Below are positions 57,452 through 64,000 of a stretch of 64,000 nucleotides of DNA, piece after piece (the stretch's first letter is position 1; each line of letters begins with the position of its first letter). The notes under the pieces were generated by a model. It had not been told where the DNA came from. It saw only the letters and a program-made list of their open reading frames with translations, and did not search any database. Location: NCBI GenBank assembly GCA_016713925.1, contig JADJOH010000002.1, positions 1,054,001 through 1,118,000 on the forward strand. Direction: 5' to 3'. The stretch comes from Bacteroidota bacterium (GTDB taxonomy: Bacteria; Bacteroidota; Bacteroidia; AKYH767-A; OLB10). The position numbers and the translations under genes are program-made.

Positions 57452-60262
57452 CTATTGTGTCAAATCCAACGGTACCAACTGATTAATTTGCATGGGTACT
57501 TTACTCCAAGTTTCCAGTGTATTTCTCGATTTCACCTCTATAAAATAACTGCTGTTGTAAAACCCACCCGGTATAGCAAAGGTGCAAAATCCGGTCTTCT
57601 TCAATACCGCACTTCCACTATAACTGCTCGTAAATGGAGTTACAGGAAGATGTAATTTCAGGAATACAGTATCTGTAGCAGCAGTATCAGTGCTCAATGC
57701 CTGCTGATACAAAGCCGGTAACATTTGCCCTGCGCCTGTATACATCCCTTCTAAAAATAATTTTATAGTGAGATTAAAGGGATTCACAATGAAATTATTT
57801 ACAGAGAGCACGCTGTTACAAGCGGTCACCACATTAATTTTTCCGGTTGCGCATAATGGAGGAACAGCTGCTTTAATTTGCGTTGCACTCACCACCCTAA
57901 AGCCCGTCGCAACTCCATTAAAATTGACTGCTGTTGTCCCTATAAAATTAGCGCCATTGATAATAATGCTATCTCCCGGCAAACCATTTGACGGAGTAAA
58001 TGAACTAATACTGAGTGGTGAGATAGAAATGGTTAAATTCACTCCATTATCATCACCTATATCTGCAAAATTTGAGCTCACTATTCTGATCCTGTATCCT
58101 ATACCGGCTGACTGGCCTGCAGGAATTGTTACAATGATAGATCCGTTAGTCGACGTACTTGACAGCGTGCCAATAGTTGTTGGTGACGTAAACGATCCAC
58201 TGGCATTACTCAATTGAACCGTAAAAATATTTCCGGCGTTTAATGTCAATGCCACCGTGCGATAATTTACCGTAAACGAAGCTCCGGCACAAAAAGTAGT
58301 ATTACCTCCGGAAACTGAAGAAACAATACTATCCGGTGTATATTGCCATAAATCCGATTTATAGGTAATTACTTCATCGGTTCCATTGGCGGCAGTTGTC
58401 ACCTGCATTCCTCCACACACATAGCCGTAACCGTTAATACCGGCCCCAACGCATCCCTCGCGTCCTCCGGCAAATGGTAACGATGCTTTTTGCACCCATG
58501 TATTCGCGGCAGGATTAAATTCCCAGAGTTCCTTTAGCAAATTATTTGCATCCAGATAGCCTTGCTGATTATAACCACAGGCATAGTACCCTTTATTCCC
58601 TATTGCAAAAGCAGCGCCTCCGTTTCTTGTATTTACATTGAGATCTGCTTTAAACGTCCAGGTATCATTCAAGGGGTTGTATTCATAACAACGGGCCGGA
58701 TCTGAACCCAATGTTGAACCGGCCACTATATATCCCTTTCCATTGATCGCAAATGAACCGAGATTAAACCTGCCTTGAATGGCAGAAGCCGGTGCACGAA
58801 CCACCCATGTATTAGAAAGAGGAAGGTATTCGTACCAGTCATTGTAATAATTACTGATAGGGGCCACACCAAATCCATAATATCCGCGGTTATTCAGTGT
58901 AAGTCCTGTACCACCCTGCCGGGCAGGTCCTGAGAAATTCGCCTTTTGCGTCCATACACCGCCGTTAGGATCATACGACCAGCAACCATTCTGAACTGCT
59001 AAAAGGTTATCTGCTCCTCCAACAACATACACTAAACTATCCACCGTAAAGGAACCTGCACTATGACGATTGACCGGAAACGAGTCTTTCTGTGTCCAGG
59101 ATTCCGTTGCCGGGTCATATAACCAGGTGGCCTTACGAAAGATCCCGAACAGTGTACTTACATTTAAATAATTATAATCTCCATACACTCCCGGACCAAT
59201 AAATAATTTTCCATTGATAACGGTGGCGCACATCCGCGTTCTTGCAGTGGCATTTGGAGGTGTCAATGGTGTCCAGCTATTCGTGACTGCATTGTACTTG
59301 ATCATCGAATTATCAATCGCATTGCCGTGTTTCAAGCCTGTCAGAATGTATCCCTCATTGGCAATAACAAAAGAGGCAGAGAGACTCATTGGATAAGGTG
59401 CCGATGCCTTTTGTGTCCAGGTGTCGGTTACATTGTTGTATTCATAACAATCGCTGTAATAGGTCGTAGGGCCATTGTCATTTCCACCTACAACATATCC
59501 TTTACCATTTAATGTAAATCCTTTCGCAAAAATGCGTCCGGGAGCTGCTACCGGAAGCGATGCTTTAGCGACCCAAACATTCGCTGTAGTATCATACTCC
59601 AATACATCCTTCGAAGGACCATTCAAAGCGCTTTTATACCCACAGGCCACATACCCTTTTCCGCCAATACTAAAACCACTGGCACCGTAACGGGCTTGCG
59701 TGCTGGTAAGCTGCGCCATTTGATTCCATGTGTTTGTGGAAGGGTTATATCTCCAAAAATCAAAACGAATCAACGGAGCATTATCCGAGCTACCTGATCC
59801 GACATATCCATAATTACCAATAACAAAACTAAAAGGACTATGTCGGCCGGAGGACCCCATATCTGCCTTTTGCGTCCAGCTATTGGTCAACGGATTATAT
59901 TCCCATAGGTCCTTTAAATAAATTAACGTGCTACTGTTGGTCTGTATATAGCCCATTCCAACATATGCCTTTCCATTCACTGAAAAAGACGTTGCTCCTG
60001 CCCTGCCGCTTACACCGCAATCCGCTACTCTGGACCAGGTACTGCTTCCGGGGTTGTATTTGTAAACATCATTCAAAGAGTTGCGAAAATTCTGACGACC
60101 TACTCCAAGTCCCCCGGCAATATACCCTTCTCCGTTCAATTCGAAACCTGTCGCCAGCGTGCGCTCTACATAATCAGAATTTCCAATAGAGGGCTTTTGA
60201 GTCCAGAGTCCTTGCGCGCATAGAACAGAGGGCAGTAACAGGAGGAGTAGAATTCGGATCAT
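57452..60262 (-). CDS. Secreted kelch-repeat propeller protein with IPT/TIG domain
   Basis: 936 residues. Signal peptide MIRILLLLLLPSVLCAQ. Residues about 20-640 hold about twelve kelch motifs (GKGYVVGG, YDPATESWTQKDSFP, YEYNPLNDTWTFKADL), enough for two propellers. Then an Ig-like module shared with two other proteins in the window (FTVQLSNASGSFTSP, YRIRIVSSNF, about 650-740), an IPT/TIG domain (FTPSNGLPGDSIIINGANFI, about 745-825) and a C-terminal module starting LTIKLFLEGMYTGAGQMLPA. In many relatives this last module is followed by a dockerin-like or T9SS tail; here the protein stops after QINQLVPLDLTQ with no sorting tail, the same end point as the remnant at 28167. How it is exported past the periplasm is unclear. 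Confidence 0.85.
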   Translation of the reverse strand: MIRILLLLLLPSVLCAQGLWTQKPSIGNSDYVERTLATGFELNGEGYIAGGLGVGRQNFRNSLNDVYKYNPGSSTWSRVADCGVSGRAGATSFSVNGKAYVGMGYIQTNSSTLIYLKDLWEYNPLTNSWTQKADMGSSGRHSPFSFVIGNYGYVGSGSSDNAPLIRFDFWRYNPSTNTWNQMAQLTSTQARYGASGFSIGGKGYVACGYKSALNGPSKDVLEYDTTANVWVAKASLPVAAPGRIFAKGFTLNGKGYVVGGNDNGPTTYYSDCYEYNNVTDTWTQKASAPYPMSLSASFVIANEGYILTGLKHGNAIDNSMIKYNAVTNSWTPLTPPNATARTRMCATVINGKLFIGPGVYGDYNYLNVSTLFGIFRKATWLYDPATESWTQKDSFPVNRHSAGSFTVDSLVYVVGGADNLLAVQNGCWSYDPNGGVWTQKANFSGPARQGGTGLTLNNRGYYGFGVAPISNYYNDWYEYLPLSNTWVVRAPASAIQGRFNLGSFAINGKGYIVAGSTLGSDPARCYEYNPLNDTWTFKADLNVNTRNGGAAFAIGNKGYYACGYNQQGYLDANNLLKELWEFNPAANTWVQKASLPFAGGREGCVGAGINGYGYVCGGMQVTTAANGTDEVITYKSDLWQYTPDSIVSSVSGGNTTFCAGASFTVNYRTVALTLNAGNIFTVQLSNASGSFTSPTTIGTLSSTSTNGSIIVTIPAGQSAGIGYRIRIVSSNFADIGDDNGVNLTISISPLSISSFTPSNGLPGDSIIINGANFIGTTAVNFNGVATGFRVVSATQIKAAVPPLCATGKINVVTACNSVLSVNNFIVNPFNLTIKLFLEGMYTGAGQMLPALYQQALSTDTAATDTVFLKLHLPVTPFTSSYSGSAVLKKTGFCTFAIPGGFYNSSYFIEVKSRNTLETWSKVPMQINQLVPLDLTQ

Positions 60263-60627
60263 TTAGTAATTTCAAAATTGCATATGCAAGATATTGAAAA
60301 AATAAGAAACATACTAAAAACAGACCTAACAAAACTAAATATTCACCCCAAACAACAGACAATTCACCCGCTTTTTAACACTTAACACTTCAAATCCGGG
60401 AATTACTTATTAAACCAGTATTAAAAATATACTATAGGAAATGAAAAATATCAATTATAAAAATGACATTAATACCATATCGAACTATCAAACTACCTTT
60501 TCAATACTATTCATTCAATTTACCGGATGACCATTTTTGAAAACAGCTTTTTATTTTCTGCATGCCTTTGGCTGAAGAGAAAATCTAAATTCTTATTGAG
60601 AAAATAACCTATGAATTTATTTTCTTA
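60263..60627. other. AT-rich gene-free stretch with one promoter-like site
   Basis: About 365 bases. Apart from the promoter-like site at 60330-60362 nothing was recognised: no ORF with normal composition, no hairpin terminator and none of the dispersed repeats found further right. Confidence 0.5.
60330..60362 (-). promoter_or_regulatory. Bacteroidota-type promoter for the kelch gene
   Basis: On the minus strand TTG (60360-60362), 22 bases, then TAGTTTTG (60330-60337), a TAnnTTTG match. The leader to ATG 60262 would be about 60 bases. The region is AT-rich, so chance matches are possible. Confidence 0.35.
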
Positions 60628-61587
60628 TTACAACTTATATATGCGTGAATGGAAAATCATCTTGTCTGTTATAATCCTAATTAAATAGGCGCCTTCTGAT
60701 ATATTTTTCGGAGACCAATAAATACAGTTTTGAGCATCCGTATATACTGTTGTACTTAAAATACATCGTCCACTAATTTCACACCATTCCATAGTGCACT
60801 TTTTCGAATCATACCCACCTGGTAACTCTACCCTCAATTGATCTCTTACCGGATTAGGAACTATCGTTAAGGATTCACTTAAAGTTTCCGCCTCTGAAAG
60901 TTGAGTTAATACAGGGCAACCGATAACACCAGATGGATACAATGGAATATTATCCTGCAGGAAGCAATCTAAAACAATGTTATCCAAATCCACCATTCCT
61001 GCCGGCACCGGTGAAATCAACCCATAAGTTGAACCGATTCCTTCAATTAAATATACATTGTATTGGCTATTTAGGTACCAACGCTTCCTGTAGCTACCTC
61101 CCACTATAACACTATCTATTGAAATAACTGTATCACAAATAAAATTTGTATTTATCATTGCCGCCAGATATCCTTTGATGGAATCTCCTACCTGCCAGTT
61201 AAAATCATAAAGCAATTGCTCGGTGGAATCGTTTTCCGGAATTATAAATACTTTTTTTGCACCATGATCATTACGAATGGCAGCACAGTACTTACCCGGT
61301 AAAACTGATATACCGGGAGGTGGGTTCAAACAATTAGGACCTGCATCGTAAATATAGGCTGGTATATTTAATGTATGGTAAGAAACAGAGTTAATCAAGG
61401 TATCGGCTCCGAACTTAATAGTCATCTGATACGATATGGTGGAATTACCAAAGATTCCCCAACAAATATTGTCCCCGGTAAAATTCCAATTGGCTGATGA
61501 ATCAGGAAAGGGATGATAGATGGATGTTTGAGCCTTTCCTAAAAAAGAAAAGAAGAGAATTATGCTGACAAGAAAAAATTTTTTCAT
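60628..61587 (-). CDS. T9SS cargo, 319 residues, unknown function
   Basis: The start is taken at ATG 61587 because MKKFFLVSIILFFSFLGKAQ is a textbook signal peptide; the frame is open for 17 codons further upstream. The mature part is not recognised. It contains PFPDSSANWNFTGDNICWGI near the start, several Cys, and a central region (IRNDHGAKKVFIIPENDSTE, YDFNWQVGDSIKGY) common in small Bacteroidota exported proteins. Ends in a type A sorting tail (LTIVPNPVRDQLRVELPGG ... GAYLIRIITDK). Lies upstream of the repeat-rich stretch before atpG. Confidence 0.75.
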   Translation of the reverse strand: MKKFFLVSIILFFSFLGKAQTSIYHPFPDSSANWNFTGDNICWGIFGNSTISYQMTIKFGADTLINSVSYHTLNIPAYIYDAGPNCLNPPPGISVLPGKYCAAIRNDHGAKKVFIIPENDSTEQLLYDFNWQVGDSIKGYLAAMINTNFICDTVISIDSVIVGGSYRKRWYLNSQYNVYLIEGIGSTYGLISPVPAGMVDLDNIVLDCFLQDNIPLYPSGVIGCPVLTQLSEAETLSESLTIVPNPVRDQLRVELPGGYDSKKCTMEWCEISGRCILSTTVYTDAQNCIYWSPKNISEGAYLIRIITDKMIFHSRIYKL

Positions 61588-61709
61588 GAACTGTAGATTG
61601 ATTAAAAACGAATTTACGAATATATTATGGGAAACCACCTAACCACCTTAATAATAATAAAAAGCGTCAAAAACCAGTGGCTGCCGTTTTCCCGTTCTGA
61701 CTTCTTTCA

Positions 61710-61734
61710 TTTATCCGTTCATCGTTTCCGCACC
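61710..61734 (-). repeat. Second copy of the atpG 3' end
   Basis: TTTATCCGTTCATCGTTTCC plus GCACC resembles 61958-61982, the last codons of atpG (A-E-A-L-N-G-stop), with two mismatches. The two copies bracket the 106-bp repeat pair, so the repeats arrived together with, or by means of, a duplication of the gene end. Confidence 0.7.
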
Positions 61735-61741
61735 TAAATAC

Positions 61742-61953
61742 GTCTTGAGTGATCCGGTAGATGAAATACAAAATCAAAAGATAATCTTTACAGATCTCCG
61801 GCTAAACAATCCGCATAAATCCCTTAAATCAGTGTAATCCGCGTTTCCTCTTAAATGATACGTTAGATGAAATCCCAAATCAAAAGACAATCTTACCAGG
61901 TCGCCGGCTTTAAAATCCGTGTAAATCCCTTAAATCGGTGTCATCCGCGTTCA
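61742..61953. repeat. 106-bp tandem repeat pair with AATCCGTGTAAATC core
   Basis: Two units, 61742-61847 and 61848-61953, about 80% alike by eye, each containing TAGATGAAAT and TAAATCCCTTAAATC, with GTGT-ATCCGCGTT at the end. On the minus strand this is the ACACGGATTTA / GCGGATGACAC type of dispersed intergenic repeat common in Bacteroidota. It lies just after the atpG stop. Confidence 0.8.
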
Positions 61954-61958
61954 AGAAT

Positions 61959-62837
61959 TTATCCGTTCAACGCTTCCGCACCTGCAACGATCTCGAGAAT
62001 TTCATTGGTGATAGAGGCTTGACGAGCTTTGTTATAAGTAAGACGCAGTTCTTTTAGCATTTCACCGGCATTCTCCGTCGCTTTGTTCATGGCTGTCATA
62101 CGCGCACCATGTTCGGAAGCATGCGAATCAAGTATCGCTTTGTACAACTGGGTCTTGATGGACTTTGGAATAAGTTCCAAAACGATCTCTGATTTCGAAG
62201 GCTCAAAAATATAATCACTGACCATCTTACTTTCCTTTTTAGCAGGAGGTTGGATGGGCATGAGCTGCTCATTCATGACATATTGCACCGCAGCATTCTT
62301 AAACTGATTGTACACCACAATCACACGATCATACTTCGCATCGGAAAAGTCCTTCATTATTTTCTCTGCAATAGCAGAAACATTCACGAAGGTCAGGTCG
62401 GCATAAATGTCATTGTGATGACCTGCATAAATACTTTTATTTTTAGAATAGAAATCTGACACTTTCTTACCGATAGCCAGCACTTTTACTCCTCCGGCTT
62501 TCACCTGCTCTTTGTACTCATCCGCTAACAACCTATTAACGGTACGCATGATATTGGAATTGAAAGCTCCGGCAAGTCCACGGTTAGAACTTACCGCAAT
62601 AATTAACACATTCTTTACGGGACGTACAACAGCATACTGACCTCCATCACTATCTTCAGATGAGGAAGAAAGATTCTCCAGCATATCGCGCAGTTTATTG
62701 GCATAAGGGCGTAATTGTGTAATGGCATTTTGTGCCCTGCGCAATTTCGCCGCACTCACCATTTTCATTGCTTTGGTGATTTGCTGGGTGCTGTTAACGG
62801 AGGTAATCCGGAGGCGGACTTCTTTGAGATTGGCCAT
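61959..62837 (-). CDS. atpG: ATP synthase F1 subunit gamma
   Basis: 292 residues. The N-terminal helix MANLKEVRLRITSVNSTQQI, then TKAMKMVSAAKLRRAQ, is the conserved gamma signature. The C-terminal helix (GARMTAMNKATENAGEMLKE, RLTYNKARQASITNEILEIV) packs in the alpha3beta3 hexamer. Gamma is the rotating shaft that couples proton flow through Fo to ATP synthesis in F1. Length and termini are normal. Its ATG lies downstream of atpA as usual, but the two genes are separated here by about 1 kb containing repeats and a four-helix-bundle gene instead of the usual short gap. Confidence 0.98.
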   Translation of the reverse strand: MANLKEVRLRITSVNSTQQITKAMKMVSAAKLRRAQNAITQLRPYANKLRDMLENLSSSSEDSDGGQYAVVRPVKNVLIIAVSSNRGLAGAFNSNIMRTVNRLLADEYKEQVKAGGVKVLAIGKKVSDFYSKNKSIYAGHHNDIYADLTFVNVSAIAEKIMKDFSDAKYDRVIVVYNQFKNAAVQYVMNEQLMPIQPPAKKESKMVSDYIFEPSKSEIVLELIPKSIKTQLYKAILDSHASEHGARMTAMNKATENAGEMLKELRLTYNKARQASITNEILEIVAGAEALNG

Positions 62838-63202
62838 GGTATTAATTCAGAATTAAGAATTCAGAATTCAGAATTAGTTTTTTTGATTGAATAATTTTTA
62901 TGCTTTGAACAATATGTTACTATTGTTCCCATTCGATTTATGATTTTAATTCAGAATGAATTCAGAATTCAGAATTACTTTTTTTTATTGAATAATTTTT
63001 ATGCTTTGTACAATACGTTACTACTGTTCAAATTTGATTTATGATTTTAATTCTGTGTTAAGAATTAAAACTGTCTATCCTAAACCTTCCTCTCCGCATA
63101 GCCAACCTGACTGCCGGCAGACAGGTTCTGAATTAAAACCATCTTTCTCAAACATCCTCCTCTCCGCGCAGCAATTCTGAATTCTGAATTCTGAATTCTG
63201 AA
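62838..63202. repeat. Repeat-filled spacer between the four-helix-bundle gene and atpG
   Basis: Contains a heptamer array of 33 bases (62843-62875), a tandem pair with a period of 101 bases (about 62860-62957 and 62961-63053, sharing ATTGAATAATTTTTATGCTT), a one-mismatch relative of the 24-bp palindrome (63104-63127), and two copies of a CCTCTCCGCGCAG-type block (63088 region, imperfect; 63157-63172). No ORF. Confidence 0.85.
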
Positions 63203-63205
63203 TTA
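63173..63205. repeat. Left 33-bp inverted arm at the four-helix-bundle gene
   Basis: Four AATTCTG heptamers plus AATTA. It is the exact reverse complement of 63603-63635. The gene's TAA stop (63203-63205) is formed by the arm's outermost bases. Confidence 0.95.
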
Positions 63206-63553
63206 CTTTTTACTATTCCTCTTCGTTGAATTAATTATACTTACTAAAAGTCTCATTAATTCATCCAGCTCCATTTTCAATTTCGGGTCAACCTTTGTGA
63301 TTTTAAGATCAATAAGATCGAGCCAATAATCAGTTTCCTCTGCTTCCTTTAATGCAATTCCCAGTTTATTTATAAAGTCCGCCGTGCTTACTGCTCTTTG
63401 AGATTCCCTCACATTTGCACTGATACTTGTTCCACTACGGATTAACTGGTTAGCTAACTGGTATTGCCTTTTTTCAATTACCTTTTCGTTTAAGTCCAGG
63501 ATTTCAGCAGCAAATAAGAACGATTTGTTCAGAACGACGTTGTTTTTCTTCAT
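63203..63553 (-). CDS. Four-helix-bundle protein, S23/IVP (23S rRNA intervening sequence) family
   Basis: 116 residues, typical length. The family signature is clear: QLIRSGTSISANVRESQRAV (about 36-55), then DFINKLGIALKEAEETDYWL (about 59-78), forming four amphipathic helices. Relatives are encoded inside intervening sequences of 23S rRNA in Leptospira and others, and resemble Avd of diversity-generating retroelements; they form pentamers and may bind nucleic acid. Here the gene sits in the ATP synthase operon between atpA and atpG, on the same strand, with perfect 33-bp inverted arms on both sides. The lysine-rich C-terminus (NSTKRNSKK) could contact nucleic acid. Cellular role unknown. Confidence 0.92.
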   Translation of the reverse strand: MKKNNVVLNKSFLFAAEILDLNEKVIEKRQYQLANQLIRSGTSISANVRESQRAVSTADFINKLGIALKEAEETDYWLDLIDLKITKVDPKLKMELDELMRLLVSIINSTKRNSKK

Positions 63554-63602
63554 AGTGATTGGTTTTTAGCAAGGGTTTTGCTCTATTGTCCGATCACAGG
63601 TT

Positions 63603-63635
63603 TAATTCAGAATTCAGAATTCAGAATTCAGAATT
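63603..63635. repeat. Right 33-bp inverted arm at the four-helix-bundle gene
   Basis: TAATT followed by CAGAATT units; exact reverse complement of 63173-63205. It lies 50 bases upstream of the gene's ATG at 63553. Transcripts through the operon could pair the two arms and loop out the gene. Confidence 0.95.
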
Positions 63636-63856
63636 ATTTTTATTGTTTATTTTAGGATTGTATTTTTTCTATCGATTACTATTTAATGGTACTTAAATTT
63701 TCTGACTTCTCGCTTCGAAACTCTGATCAACTAATCTCTCCCAAATTTCCCCTCTCCGCGCAGAAATTCTGAATTCTGAATTAAAACCCACTATCTCCTT
63801 CAACCTCCCCCTCTCCGCGCAGCAATTCTGAATTCTTAATTCTGAATTCTTAATTA
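63636..63856. repeat. Repeat-filled spacer between atpA and the four-helix-bundle gene
   Basis: Contains a short heptamer array (63765-63783), a full 33-base array (63824-63856) with two AATTCTT variants, and two CCTCTCCGCGCAG blocks (63750-63763 and 63810-63822). The atpA stop TAA (63854-63856) is provided by the end of the last array. No ORF. Confidence 0.85.
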
Positions 63857-64000
63857 AACAGAGTATTTCTTTGCCAGGTCTTTTGCAACTTTCTCCAATT
63901 CGTTGGTGATTTCATCATTGATCACACCTTTCGCGAGTTGGTCGAGCACATTTTTATGTTGGGCACGAAGAATATTCAGGAAGTCGGTTTCAAACTCTCT
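63854..64000 (-). CDS. atpA: ATP synthase F1 subunit alpha, C-terminal end (partial)
   Basis: The last 48 codons of a gene entering from the right edge: REFETDFLNILRAQHKNVLD, then QLAKGVINDEITNELEKVAK and DLAKKYSV. The helical C-terminus matches bacterial AtpA (FLN.L...H..VL, then V...LAKKY). Alpha forms the non-catalytic nucleotide sites of the F1 hexamer. Gene order atpA then atpG on the same strand agrees with a normal atp operon apart from the inserted element. Confidence 0.9.
   Translation of the reverse strand, partial: REFETDFLNILRAQHKNVLDQLAKGVINDEITNELEKVAKDLAKKYSV

Noticed and set aside
63173..63635. Insertion sequence
   Set aside because: The inverted arms are IS-like in layout, but the enclosed protein is an S23 four-helix bundle with no transposase motif and no target duplication was evident.

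Overview
The window is from a member of the Bacteroidota, probably the Sphingobacteriia/Chitinophagia/Flavobacteriia side and possibly from an uncultured lineage. The evidence is the repeated type IX secretion (T9SS) type A sorting tails (YPNPATDR...; KLVVE ends), PKD-like, GEVED, SprB and MopE-type domains, a DUF2723 membrane protein, TTG-N20-TAnnTTTG promoter-like sites, and an F1 ATP synthase segment (atpA end, atpG). No rRNA, tRNA, CRISPR array, insertion sequence transposase or phage gene was seen.

Layout. 1-196: start of a secreted protein resembling an M36 (fungalysin) propeptide. 0.4-27.6 kb: three giant minus-strand genes for T9SS cargo proteins that share one C-terminal plan (MopE-like calcium/metal-binding repeats, four PKD-like domains, sorting tail) but differ in their N-terminal halves: a 147-bp-repeat propeller-like domain in a gene split by a frameshift, then two parallel beta-helix proteins of 2399 and 4867 residues. 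The last carries a 3.66-kb internal tandem duplication and fifteen MopE repeats. 28.2-38.3 kb: a compact, visibly AT-richer minus-strand cluster that reads as one operon. In transcription order it holds a cholesterol-dependent-cytolysin-like pore-forming protein, an SGNH hydrolase, a chimeric lipoprotein remnant, a TIG-like secreted protein, two lipoproteins, an exported protein of unknown function and an L,D-transpeptidase. A promoter-like site lies upstream of it. 38.6-41.3 kb: a two-component pair (7TM-type histidine kinase and NarL/LuxR regulator). 41.4-45.4 kb: NodB polysaccharide deacetylase and a DUF2723 membrane protein, separated by a MITE-like element. 45.7-61.6 kb: more secreted proteins, including an M4 thermolysin-type protease of 2040 residues, a kelch propeller protein and three other T9SS cargos. 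62.0-64.0 kb: atpG and the end of atpA, with a four-helix-bundle (S23/IVP family) gene inserted between them and bracketed by perfect 33-bp inverted arrays.

How it fits together. Most of the coding capacity makes large exported or surface proteins for the T9SS, plus a protease and cell-wall or polysaccharide-active enzymes, suggesting a cell that lives on surfaces or polymers, perhaps a predator or scavenger (inference). The two systems most worth attention are the cytolysin operon at 28.3-38.5 kb, a candidate pore-forming antagonism or predation locus, and the AATTCAG-heptamer inverted-array elements. The latter occur once around a hairpin with no gene (42.0 kb) and once around a four-helix-bundle gene inside the ATP synthase operon (63.2 kb), recalling the intervening sequences of 23S rRNA. 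Functional calls come from reading motifs by eye; no database search was run.
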